This document shows, one piece after another, positions 1-7,667 of a stretch of 10,686 bases of DNA (position 1 is its first letter; every line of letters starts with the position of its first letter). The notes under the pieces are model-generated. The model worked only from the letters and a program-made list of their open reading frames with translations, ran no database searches and had not been told where the DNA came from. A program made the translations under genes and the position numbers. This stretch comes from Lobulomyces angularis (taxonomy: Eukaryota; Chytridiomycota; Chytridiomycetes; Lobulomycetales; Lobulomycetaceae). The stretch covers positions 1 through 10,686 of the forward strand of contig JADHYX010000578.1 in assembly GCA_027604685.1 (NCBI GenBank), written 5' to 3'.

Positions 1-85
1 AAAAACAAAAAACAAAAAAAAAGTTAACTGAAAAAAAAAAAAAAAAATTAAGGAAAAATTTTTAAAAATAAAAAAACTTATTTAT

Positions 86-610
86 TTAAGCTTTTTCACT
101 AAGGTCTCCCCAAATTAAAGAACCATACTTTTCTTTTTGGAGCAACTTGGTAATATCTTTTCTATGTGGCGATTTTTCTTTTTTATATTTAAATTCTTTT
201 GCCGGAGTAGTTCCACTACAGTTATCATCTAAAAAATAAATAAATTAACAGAAGTTAGTATTCGTAATATTTTTTTTTGTTAATACTTTTAAAATAGCCA
301 ACAAATACAGGAATTCCACCGGGAACAATCAATTGAACACTAGTAGCGCTAGTAACTGAGGCAGGCAGTTTATTACATACTCTAGCGCAGTCTACGCAGG
401 TTCGTTTTAATTCGGTGAAAACAGGGTCACTCTTTTTTTGCTTAACGGATAACTGAATATCATCGGATTTTGGTTGTTTTTCTACTGCTGGCACTTTTTC
501 TTTATTAAAATAAGGATAAAAAATGCTTAAGTATAGAAGTTTATAAGCTTCTTACCGTCACAAAGAGCAATAGCAAAGAATAAGCAAAAAGTTGGTAAAA
601 AAAGTTTCAT
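86..610 (-). CDS. Small secreted four-cysteine protein, copy 1 (three exons)
   Basis: I do not recognise the family. Exons on the minus strand are 610-556, 499-287 and 228-86; the introns (56 and 58 bp) begin GT and end AG, in phase 1 both times. Read through, intron 1 would stop the frame within a few codons, so splicing is needed. The product is 136 residues. Residues 1-17 (MKLFLPTFCLFFAIALC) form a clear signal peptide, so the protein is probably secreted. The mature part has a charged stretch (20-50), a C-x2-C-x3-C cluster (C53, C56, C60), a hydrophobic beta-like segment around 73-88 (VQLIVPGGIPVFVGYF) and a fourth cysteine C93 next to the intron 2 junction, which allows two disulfides. 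It ends SLIWGDLSEKA. The paralogue at 2088-2614 has the same length, cysteines and intron positions, which strongly supports this model. An AATAAA overlaps the stop region. The role is unknown; an effector or cell-surface function is only a guess. Confidence 0.85.
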
Positions 611-660
611 TTTTTTTTTGTGTATTAGTGTTATTTAAAAGAATTAATTGATAATTTGTT
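611..660 (-). promoter_or_regulatory. 5' proximal block shared with the paralogue
   Basis: The 45-50 bases upstream of this start codon match those upstream of the 2088-2614 gene: a run of A directly before ATG, then (further upstream) a motif like AATTCTTTAAATAACA. Beyond this the two upstream regions diverge. It is probably the 5' leader and core promoter kept from the duplication. There is no clear TATA box here. Confidence 0.4.
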
Positions 661-1422
661 GTTTTTTTTGAATGATTTTTCTACCATTTTTATACTGTTG
701 AGTATGTGAATAGAAAAAAAAAAGAAAAAAAAAAACAAATTTAACACAGCAGTTTGTCGGCAACTTGTTTTTTCGTGTTTTCTTCTTTGGAAGAATTGTG
801 TAACGGTAGTTGTGAAAATGTAGTGTAACAAAATTTTTTTTTTGAGTTAAAAATTTGAGAACAAAAAAAATCTACTTGAGAAATTTAGGGTTTTAGTGAT
901 GTTTAATTGATATTGTTTAATTTATTTTTTTTGTATTAAATTAAAAGAAACCTTTTTTTAGATGTTTTCCTATGTTTGAAAAACGGACTTTGTTGACTGG
1001 ATTCAGCACCTTCTTACTTTTCTTGTTAATGAATTAGAGAGTCTGTAACCAGTTTTTTTAAAAATATTTGAACTTTAAAAATCCTTTTTTGTATCAAAAA
1101 TTGATTTAATGCATCAATTTTTTTTAGTTGTGAATTGTATATTTCATTAAAATAACCCACTTTAAAAAAATTTTCCTATTTCTATACTTCGAATGTAATT
1201 TAAATAAAAAACCAATTTTTATTTGAAATGATTTGATGTATTGTTACAATGAAATCAAGAGAAACAGCTTTTTAAGTTACATCCAAATATTGTGTAAATA
1301 TTTGACTGTATTTTGTTTTTTGTCTAGGGTTTTAAAAAGAATAAAGTTATTTGGAAGAAATATTCAATTATATAATTATTAATTAATTACAATGGGAATC
1401 AAGTCATTACACTAATTCATAA
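661..1422. other. Gene-free AT-rich stretch
   Basis: I see no supportable gene. It holds poly-A/poly-T tracts and, at about 715-790, a short stretch resembling the dispersed repeat at 2741-2840 (shared core like CAGTTTGTCGGCAA). That likeness is weak. The short minus-strand open frame at 631-831 is made of upstream sequence and poly-A. Confidence 0.5.
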
Positions 1423-1747
1423 AAAAAACGATTGTATACAAAAAGTATCAGCAATAAAAACCTAACTGCTTTCGCTAAAACCACGTATGTTGTAATACTG
1501 AGCGCTTATTATCCCTACTTTGTCGAATCTTATGAAGGCGGCGGATGCAAACAGATCTTTAATGATTTGCATTTTTTATGAGAAAATAATGTCCAGTAAG
1601 TATTTGTTGTGGAAAACCATTTGCCTTTGGACTTGTGAAACTGGAGCCAGAAGTAATTTAAAAATAAGAAAAGGATTTTTATATTTTGGGTTGAAAGACT
1701 TAGGAAATGCCAATACCTCTAATGTTAGGTTAAACACTTTTAATTAA
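1423..1747 (+). pseudogene. Possible coding remnant in two overlapping frames
   Basis: Two open frames with protein-like composition overlap here. One runs from 1423 to the TGA at 1579-1581 and reads for example SAYYPYFVESYEGGGCKQIF. The other runs from about 1520 to the stop at 1747 and reads YEKIMSSKYLLWKTICLWTC then ETGARSNLKIRKGFLYFGLK. GC content is higher than the flanks. A gene broken by a frameshift near 1575 would explain the pattern, as would two exons of an unmodelled gene; a GTAAGT lies near 1593. An AATAAA occurs at about 1790. I do not recognise either peptide, and chance open frames remain possible. Confidence 0.25.
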
Positions 1748-2087
1748 CTTGTTTTTCTGTAATGCAGGAGTATTTGAGAGAAACAATTAAATAAAGGTTA
1801 TCACAATAACTAAAGTTTTAAATATTTTTAATGGAATTGACTATTTTCACAGTATTAAAACTTTTTAATAGTAAAAATTAAACTTACTAAATACAAAAAA
1901 AATTATACTGGTGAAAAATAAACAGATACATAAAAAATAACAAAATGTTGAAGAAACAGTTATATTTAAAAAAATAATATAAAAAGAATAGAAAATAATT
2001 TTATACAAAAAGTTAATTGAAATAAAAAGTAATAACCTAAATCAAAATATTTTAAAAAAAAGAAAAAAAAGAATTAAATTGGTGACT
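1748..2087. other. AT-rich intergenic stretch
   Basis: Only A-rich sequence is visible between the possible remnant and the stop codon of the second secreted-protein gene. It includes the 3' flank of that gene, which shows no similarity to the 3' flank of its paralogue. Confidence 0.5.
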
Positions 2088-2614
2088 TTAAGCCTCTTCA
2101 CTTAGATCCCCCCAAATTAACGAACCATAGTTTTCTTTTTTTAACAACTTTGTTATATCTACTCTATGTGCTGATTTTTCACTTTTATACCTGAACTCTT
2201 TTGCTGGAGTTTCTCCATTACAGTTATTATCTAAAAAATAAATAAATTAGTAAGGGTTAGTATTCATAATTTTGTTATTTGTAAATACTTTTAAAATAGC
2301 CGACAAAAACAGGAATTCCACCTGGAATAATCAGTTGAACACTAACAGCGGTACTGACTGAGGCTGGCAGTGTGTTGCAAACTCTAGAGCAGTCTATGCA
2401 GGTAGGATCCAATTCGGTAAAAACAGGGTCACCCTTTTTTTGTTTAACAGACAACTGAATATCATCTGATTTTGGCTGTTTTTCCGCCACTGCCGCTTTT
2501 TCTTTATTGTAATAAGGATATAAGATGCTTTACTATAAAAATTTCTAAGTTTTTTTTACCATCACAAAGAGCAATAGCAAAGAGCAAGCAGAAAGTTGGT
2601 AAAAAAAGTTTCAT
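2088..2614 (-). CDS. Small secreted four-cysteine protein, copy 2 (three exons)
   Basis: Paralogue of the gene at 86-610; family not recognised. Exons are 2614-2560, 2501-2289 and 2230-2088, with two 58 bp GT-AG introns at the same positions and phases as in copy 1. The product is again 136 residues. The signal peptide (residues 1-17, MKLFLPTFCLLFAIALC) is almost unchanged, and C53, C56, C60 and C93 are all kept. By hand count about 25 of 136 residues differ (roughly 82% identity). Differences include a run at 21-24 just after the signal peptide and several charge changes (K50/R51 to D/P, K113 to V). The hydrophobic core IPGGIPVFVGYFK and the tail YGSLIWGDLSE are conserved. Both frames are intact, so both copies look functional. 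A tandem duplication with the intervening 1.5 kb not retained in both copies is the simplest origin. Confidence 0.85.
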
Positions 2615-2660
2615 TTTTTTTTTAAGTAAATGTTATTTAAAGAATTGATTTATAAATTTT
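2615..2660 (-). promoter_or_regulatory. 5' proximal block of copy 2 with TATA-like site
   Basis: This block is shared with the region just upstream of copy 1. On the minus strand TATAAAT reads from 2654 to 2648, 34-40 bases before the start codon. In copy 1 the equivalent place reads TATCAAT, so the TATA call is tentative. Confidence 0.35.
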
Positions 2661-2740
2661 CAAAGTTTAAAACACTTTTCTTTTTTTTTTTTTTTTTTTT
2701 TGCAATTTCTTTTTACACTCGTTTTTTTTATTTTATTTTT

Positions 2741-2840
2741 TGAAGGGAAAAAATAACTGTGAGAGTAAAGCTCAGTTCTGGTTGGCAACATTTTAGATTG
2801 TTTTTTTTTTGATATGCCACACAAAAATATCCCTACATTT
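2741..2840. repeat. Dispersed repeat, copy A
   Basis: A block starting GAAGGGAAAAAATAACT, followed by CAGTTCTGGTTGGCAACA, a T tract and CCACACAAAAATAT, aligns by eye with 3177-3275 over about 100 bases with several mismatches and small gaps. It sits upstream of secreted-protein copy 2. It has no coding capacity of its own; the frames crossing it are dominated by homopolymers. Confidence 0.5.
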
Positions 2841-3176
2841 TTTTTTGTAACACCTGCAATAGTGGAGGTTGGGAATTTCATAGGGTGGACACTTGAATTA
2901 TACAAGATTAAAACTTGTTGACCTGTTTATGGTCTAGTGTGAGCGGTGCAATCCATTCAACAAAGGAAGTGAAATTGGGAAGAATTATTAAAAAACCCAT
3001 TAAACACTGGAATTTTTATTTATTTTCTTAAGCACACAACACCTTTGACAGCAAGAACAACAGTGGAATTAAGTTTACTTGAAGTGTTGAAATTTGAGAC
3101 TTAGCTGTGTAAATTTCTTCCTAAATTAAGAATGATTTTTACTTTGGTACTACACACAGCTTTTTTTTTTTTTTTT

Positions 3177-3275
3177 TGAAGGAAAAAAATAACTTTTTGA
3201 AAGTAACTGAGTTTTGGTCGGCAATTAAGACTGCTTTTTTTTTTTTATTTTCCACGAAAAAAAAATATCTAAAAT
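3177..3275. repeat. Dispersed repeat, copy B
   Basis: This is the second copy of the repeat at 2741-2840: GAAGGAAAAAAATAACT, then GAGTTTTGGTCGGCAA, a T tract, CCACGAAAAAAAAATAT. Order and spacing of these blocks are kept. The open frames across it on both strands (3139-3351 minus, 3176-3481 plus) are low-complexity F/K-rich translations and are not called as genes. Confidence 0.5.
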
Positions 3276-4358
3276 TTTTTAAGTATTTTGAAAATTTTAA
3301 ACTTAAAAAAGGTGATCCTCCTTTTATCTTTTGTTTTATTTTCAATTTCAATCCTTATTTTAAATCTTTAAGTATATCTAAATATAAATTTACATTAAAA
3401 AAGTTATATTCGTTAACTCAATATGTTATATCCTCAACAAACTATTTTCTTCATACTTTCATTGATTTTATCACACTCTAAACAACTTTTTTTTTTTTTT
3501 AATTAATGGACTGTGTAAAAAAATACTGATGTAGATGATAACATGAAACTTTAATCTCAAGAATGGAAAATATCCTTTGACACCATTAAAAAAGTGGTCT
3601 TTAATAATAAATTTCTACAAAAATAACATTATAGAAAAATAAGTCAACCAAATATTTAGTTTTTTAAATGGTATTTATGCATTAGATAATATTTCTTTTT
3701 TTTTAACCCATAATTATTTCAGATTTGATAAGTTCTATTGCTATATTTTAAATAAGTATATTTTTGTAAGTTAAAAGGCATTAATTACTGAAAGGAAGAT
3801 GAATATATTTAAGTTTTGTGTTAGGGAAAATTTGATTTAAAAAGCAAATCGTTATTCAATAGTAAACAATATTATTGCTTAAAAAAAAAAAAATATATAG
3901 ATATTAGTGTAGGAAAAAATATTGATAAAATTAATTGAATCTCAGTTAAATTGTTTTTAGCTATTGTGACTGATGCTTCGCTTTGAGAAATAGTAATGTT
4001 GTTAAACGAAGCATTGGAAGACATTCTTCTTTTTTAATATGTCATTTCTGCATGAAGAAAAATAATGAATTACATGCTTTATATCCTGATTTTTTTTTTG
4101 GAACGGAGAAGATCTTGAAAGTACAGAACTTACTAAACAATCTTTCAAATAACTAACATGTTGTTAGATTACACTTCAATCCATTCTTATTGTAAATAAA
4201 AATTATAAAATCAGATATTTTTGTATGACAATTATCATTTCATTAAATTTTTATAACAAAATACTAGGAAAATTCTGAATTAATTTTTTTTGATTAGTAA
4301 ACTATAACCAAAGTCCAGCATAACATATAACAAGGCTCAATCGTAGATGTCAATCTTG
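3276..4358. other. Gene-free AT-rich stretch
   Basis: No gene is supported. Apart from homopolymer tracts, the one structured element is the hairpin at 3973-4014. Confidence 0.5.
3973..4014. repeat. Inverted repeat / hairpin
   Basis: The arm ATGCTTCGCTTT (3973-3984) pairs with AAACGAAGCAT (4004-4014), giving 11 base pairs with one bulged base and a 19-nt loop. It is richer in GC than its surroundings. It could be a small structured RNA, the end of a degraded element or chance. Confidence 0.4.
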
Positions 4359-4625
4359 CTAATGAGTGAGTGCCTTGGCCAAGAATTTTACAAAATGGCG
4401 CAGTGCCGCCGGTGCCATGTGGAGCCTCACCTGAAAATGAGAAGCAACCCTCTGCAGCCTTGTTTGACAGCGGTTTCTTTGTTTATTTGGTGCTATTTGG
4501 TAAAAATATACCACTGAGAAAGAAGTAACTTCAAAAAACAATTTATACAAACTTGTCAATTTCTTTTGTATTTCATAATCACAATATCTGTCAATAAGCC
4601 TTTGAAAATATAAATTTGAATTTTT
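4359..4625 (-). pseudogene. Unrecognised open stretch with a consensus splice donor
   Basis: On the minus strand 88 codons are open between TAA (4628-4626) and TAG (4361-4359) in a region that is markedly less AT-rich than its flanks. The translation looks protein-like, for example YFQRLIDRYCDYEIQKK then QIAPNKQRNRCQTRLQRVAS. At 4433-4428 it contains CAG|GTGAG, a textbook 5' splice site, so the real coding part may be an exon ending at 4431. The bases beyond it (4430-4359) would then be intron. A candidate acceptor TTAG at 4362-4359 leads straight into a stop codon (CAA GAT TGA), so I cannot complete a gene. It is probably a gene or transposon remnant. I do not recognise the peptide. Confidence 0.3.
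4396..4417. repeat. GC-rich small hairpin
   Basis: TGGCGC (4396-4401) pairs with GTGCCA (4412-4417), with one G-T wobble, around a 10-nt loop AGTGCCGCCG. It lies in the most GC-rich patch of the window. Function unknown. Confidence 0.3.
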
Positions 4626-4637
4626 TTAAAAGAATAA

Positions 4638-4694
4638 TTTTTTATTTATTTTTTTTTTATTTATTTATTTTATTTTTATTTTTATTTTTATTTT
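4638..4694. repeat. Simple repeat (TTTA/TTTTTA)n
   Basis: Successive TTTA and TTTTTA units make a low-complexity microsatellite-like tract downstream of the G-domain gene. Confidence 0.8.
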
Positions 4695-4717
4695 ACAAAA
4701 ATTTACATGAAAAAATT

Positions 4718-4723
4718 TTTATT
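4718..4723 (-). terminator. Candidate polyadenylation signal
   Basis: AATAAA on the minus strand lies about 70 bases past the stop codon of the 4793-6169 gene, a sensible place for 3' end formation. The hexamer is common by chance in DNA this AT-rich. Confidence 0.35.
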
Positions 4724-4792
4724 ACTGAAAAAGAAAATATTGAACAGAAAACTAAAAAAAAAAAAAAATAAGTAAGGAAAGAAAAGAAAAGA

Positions 4793-6169
4793 TTAGGCAA
4801 TTAATTTGTGATGAGGGCAATGTATGTTATTTCTGCAACGTTTTCCTTTTATAGTGATAGCTTTACACCTATAATCCCAATTCTGTGGATTCTTGTGTAG
4901 TTGAAGTTGAAGTAGATCTGCAACATCTTCTTGCAATGACAATTCTGCTAGAGTATTTTGTGTTTGTTGAGGTGCAGTGTGATGATTTGACTGCTGTATT
5001 ATTGCATTTGCTGCATCCAGTTCATTTTGAACCTCACCCAATTTCAACTTCAAATCGATTATGATTTGTGAAAGCTTGTCCACCTCTTGTTTGTGTTGCA
5101 ATTCCATGCGTTTCATGTCCTGTTGATTTTGATTTCTAATTTTGAGCACCTCGGCTTTATGTATCAATGCTAACCTCATTTCGTTTTGTTGAGCCAAACT
5201 TGAATCCGTATTATTTGTTTCTTTAATTGCTACTTCTTCACCAGATGGAAGTTCAGTTATATACTCAATAACTTTTTTAAAATCATTTAAATTGGATCCT
5301 TCCCAACACTTTGCCCCTTTCTTCATCACAGCAGAAAATTGTTTTGATTGTTTACCATCTTCAGCATTTACTTTTCCTTTGTTGTTTCCTGGCTGTTCTA
5401 CATTAAGGTTTGTTTTTTCACCTTTACTTGATAACAAATTTATGCGTGGATAGAAATCAGGACCGAGAAGTACTTGAAACTGTTCTGATAGTTTTGCAAA
5501 ATCACTGGTCCATTCCCTTTCCCCAATAGCTTGCGCATAGATTATTCCTAAAAAAAAAAAAAAAAAATTAAAATAAAATTAATTTCGAAAACAAAAACAA
5601 AAAAAAATTATTTACCTTCTAACTTTTTTTTGTTACTGTTATTTTTAAAATGCGATATCAATGACGATAATACTTTACTGTGATCCTCCATTGAATAGCT
5701 AAATCCAGGAGTATCAACAAGAGTAATTTTTTTGTTGTTTAACATAAAAGAGTATTCCTGGACTTTAGTTCCTATTTATTCAAGTAAAGTTAGCCAAAAA
5801 TATTACATATAAAAAATTTATAATTTGTTTACTAACCTATTTCGCATTCATCTAATCCAATTAAATGTCGAATTAAATGAGATTTTTCAGCAGCACTCAA
5901 ACCCAAAACTGCAATAAAGGTTTCAATTTCTTCGGACTTTTTGTTGGAAAAACTTGAGTCTACTTGAAATTTTTGTCTAAATTCAGTAGTTAATGGGTTG
6001 AAGGCATTGCTCGATGACTGCTTATTAGTTATATCTTTTAAAGGTGCATTAACAATGTTTGGTCTAAAAAAAAAAAAAAAAACAATTTTAAAATTAAAAT
6101 TTAAAAAAATAAAAAAAATATGAAAGAAAATGGAGATTGAATATACTTTGAAGCAGGATAATTTCGCAT
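4793..6169 (-). CDS. AIG1/GIMAP-like P-loop G-domain protein with coiled coil and Cys/His tail
   Basis: Four exons on the minus strand (6169-6147, 6063-5837, 5771-5616, 5547-4793) with GT-AG introns of 83, 65 and 68 bp (phases 2, 1, 1) give 386 residues. The start MRNYPAS is the first ATG whose exon joins in phase. A low-complexity N-terminus leads to the P-loop (FIAVLGLSAAEKSHLIRHLI, 57-76), then TKVQEYSFML (85-94), the switch motif ITLVDTPG (99-106) and GIIYAQAIGE (136-145). This is the pattern of the fungal AIG1-type GTPase-like family, whose members usually read VAVMGVTGAGKSSFI and DTPGFDD. Here the Walker A is G-x4-E-K-S: the second glycine is E67. A clear (N/T)KxD guanine-specificity motif is missing where LLSSKGEK stands (173-180). 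Nucleotide binding may therefore be weak or lost. Residues about 255-320 form a Q/K/E-rich coiled coil. The C-terminus has C363-x9-C373-x5-C379-x-H381-H382, perhaps metal binding. Family: fairly sure; function unknown. Confidence 0.85.
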
Positions 6170-6510
6170 TTTGTTAATATTTCAATTCAATTTTGTTTTA
6201 AAAAAAAAAAGAGCTTTATTTTTTTTTTTAAACTACTTGAATCCACAAATAAGAAGCCACACGGAATTCTGCGCCTTTAATGGACTGAACATTGAAAAGG
6301 GTGTAATTGGAAAAAAAACAAAGAAAAAAAAATTGAAAAAAAAGGAAAAAAAAAAAAAGAAAAAAAATATATTGAGGGCAATTTTTCTGGTTTAAAAATA
6401 TGGTGGTTTTTTGATTTATTCTTAATTAAAATGTTGCAATCATTTTTATTAACAATAAAGAAGATTTAACATTAACAAGCATTTAATAGTTTAAAAAAAA
6501 AAAACACTGA

Positions 6511-6572
6511 ATTTTTCAAAAAGCTTTAATTTGATGAGCTGCATTTTTCAACAAGCCTTGATCTGCTGAAAC
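6511..6572. repeat. Two-copy tandem repeat, about 32 bp unit
   Basis: ATTTTTCAAAAAGCTTTAAT (6511-6530) is repeated as ATTTTTCAACAAGCCTTGAT (6543-6562), with 4 mismatches over the first 23 bases. Between here and the TATA box at 6650 lie three copies of ACTCAA (6599-6627). The tract is in the region between two divergently oriented starts and could hold factor-binding sites. Confidence 0.4.
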
Positions 6573-6649
6573 ATTTCAACTTTCTTTTAGTTTGTTCATA
6601 CTCAAACTAAGCTTATACTCAATACTCAAAACAAAAAGCTAAAATAAAA

Positions 6650-6657
6650 TATAAAAG
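6650..6657 (+). promoter_or_regulatory. TATA box
   Basis: TATAAAAG is followed about 30 bases later by pyrimidine-rich sequence (around 6670-6715) and then a C/T-rich leader ending at the start codon at 6747. This is the arrangement of a fungal RNA polymerase II promoter reading to the right. Confidence 0.45.
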
Positions 6658-6746
6658 TCGGAATATAAAACTCTATCTCTGTATAGTTTTTACACTCTCT
6701 ATTTAGGTTTCCAATTTTTTCTTCTTTTTTTTTCATCTCCGCAGAG

Positions 6747-6836
6747 ATGGCGCAGTCTCCAGATTTAAATTATTCTGAAACAATGAAATTATTAACACTA
6801 ATTAAAAAAAAAAAAAAAAAGAGTTTTTATTTTAAG
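6747..6836 (+). pseudogene. Possible truncated gene start running into a poly-A tract
   Basis: ATG at 6747 has purines at -3 and +4 and lies 90 bases after a TATA box. It opens MAQSPDLNYSETMKLLTLIK, a plausible globular N-terminus. Then 17 consecutive A (6804-6820) encode lysines, followed by SFYFK. A GTATTT at 6837 could be a splice donor, paired with TTTGTAG near 6890 (54 bp intron), but the next frame ends after six codons. I read it as a gene start broken at the poly-A tract or a very short gene of about 37 residues. The SETMKLLTLIK segment could suit the first helix of a Myb/SANT-like (MADF) domain, but that is speculation. Confidence 0.3.
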
Positions 6837-6889
6837 GTATTTTGTAACTATTGGCATTTATTTTACACTATACTTTTTAAATATTTGTA

Positions 6890-7667
6890 GGGTTATTGTG
6901 GTTTTTGTTAACAAATATACCTGCCAACACATTGACTTATCCACATTACTTCTTTTTAGCCCCTTTTAAAGGTTCCATAGACATAGATTAAAAATATAAA
7001 CAGCTAAGATGCATAGTATCTGGTAAGCTCCATAGAGTCATACTATTATGTTCCGTGTGCACTAGAACCAAATAAAATAGTTTATAATAAAAAAAAAAGA
7101 CCATTTATAATAACAACTTCTGCGTCTAATTTTGTAAAAAACTGATTATTCTAATCCTTCAGCTTTCAGCTTTCAGCTGAAAGAAACTTTTTATAAATAA
7201 TTTATTTCATGTGAAATTAATGGTGTGCCATTAGAAAAATACAGGCTAGATGTTTACACTGGATTTGGAAACCTACATGCAAAGATGGTAGTTATGGAAT
7301 CCAATTGAGATTAGGTTTAATGTGCTTTAAAGAACACTAAACTATAAATATGTCCCTCTAAGAACAATGCTTTTAACCTCAAATAAGTTTCCACTTTCAT
7401 TTTTTCTTTAATAATTGATTTTCCATTTTATAAAAGTGAACTGATTCATAAACAGTTTAGTTTATTATTTATATTTTTTTTAATTAATTTTGCAGGCTTC
7501 CTTAAATTTATGAAATAAATTCTTTTGAAAAAAATTGTTTTACTATAATTCTTTTTCATTTTAATTATAATATCAGATGTAAAAGTTACTAAAAGTTACC
7601 AATTGTTTCTTATTCACAGCAGAAATTCTCATCATCCAACAATAGAATTATGGTATAATGCATTTGA
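6890..7667. other. Mostly gene-free stretch with one short open fragment
   Basis: The only protein-like piece is 7221-7340 on the plus strand, 39 codons reading for example RCLHWIWKPTCKDGSYGIQL. It has no start codon or splice sites I can defend and is not recognised. A short run at 7161-7183 contains AGCTTTC twice in tandem, ending in the 14-base palindrome CTTTCAGCTGAAAG (7170-7183). Confidence 0.35.

Noticed and set aside
255..494. A 79-codon open frame on the minus strand as a complete gene
   Set aside because: It begins at GTG inside exon 2 and reads into intron 2; the real gene is the spliced 86-610 model, supported by the paralogue.
631..831. A 66-codon minus-strand open frame
   Set aside because: It contains a poly-F run from a homopolymer, lies in the upstream region of the secreted-protein gene and is not kept in the paralogue.
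2660..2905. An 81-codon minus-strand open frame
   Set aside because: Lysine-rich translation of poly-T and the dispersed repeat; no counterpart upstream of copy 1.
3139..3481. Open frames on both strands rich in F and K
   Set aside because: They translate low-complexity repeat sequence, overlap each other and show no motif.
4396..4406. TGGCGCAGTGC as a tRNA or SINE A box (also ATGGCGCAGT at 6747)
   Set aside because: No acceptor stem, no D-stem pairing and no B box (GGTTCGAATCC-like) at the right distance in either place.
6171..6395. A 74-codon plus-strand open frame
   Set aside because: Half of it is poly-lysine from A tracts and it lies in the 5' flank of the G-domain gene on the opposite strand.
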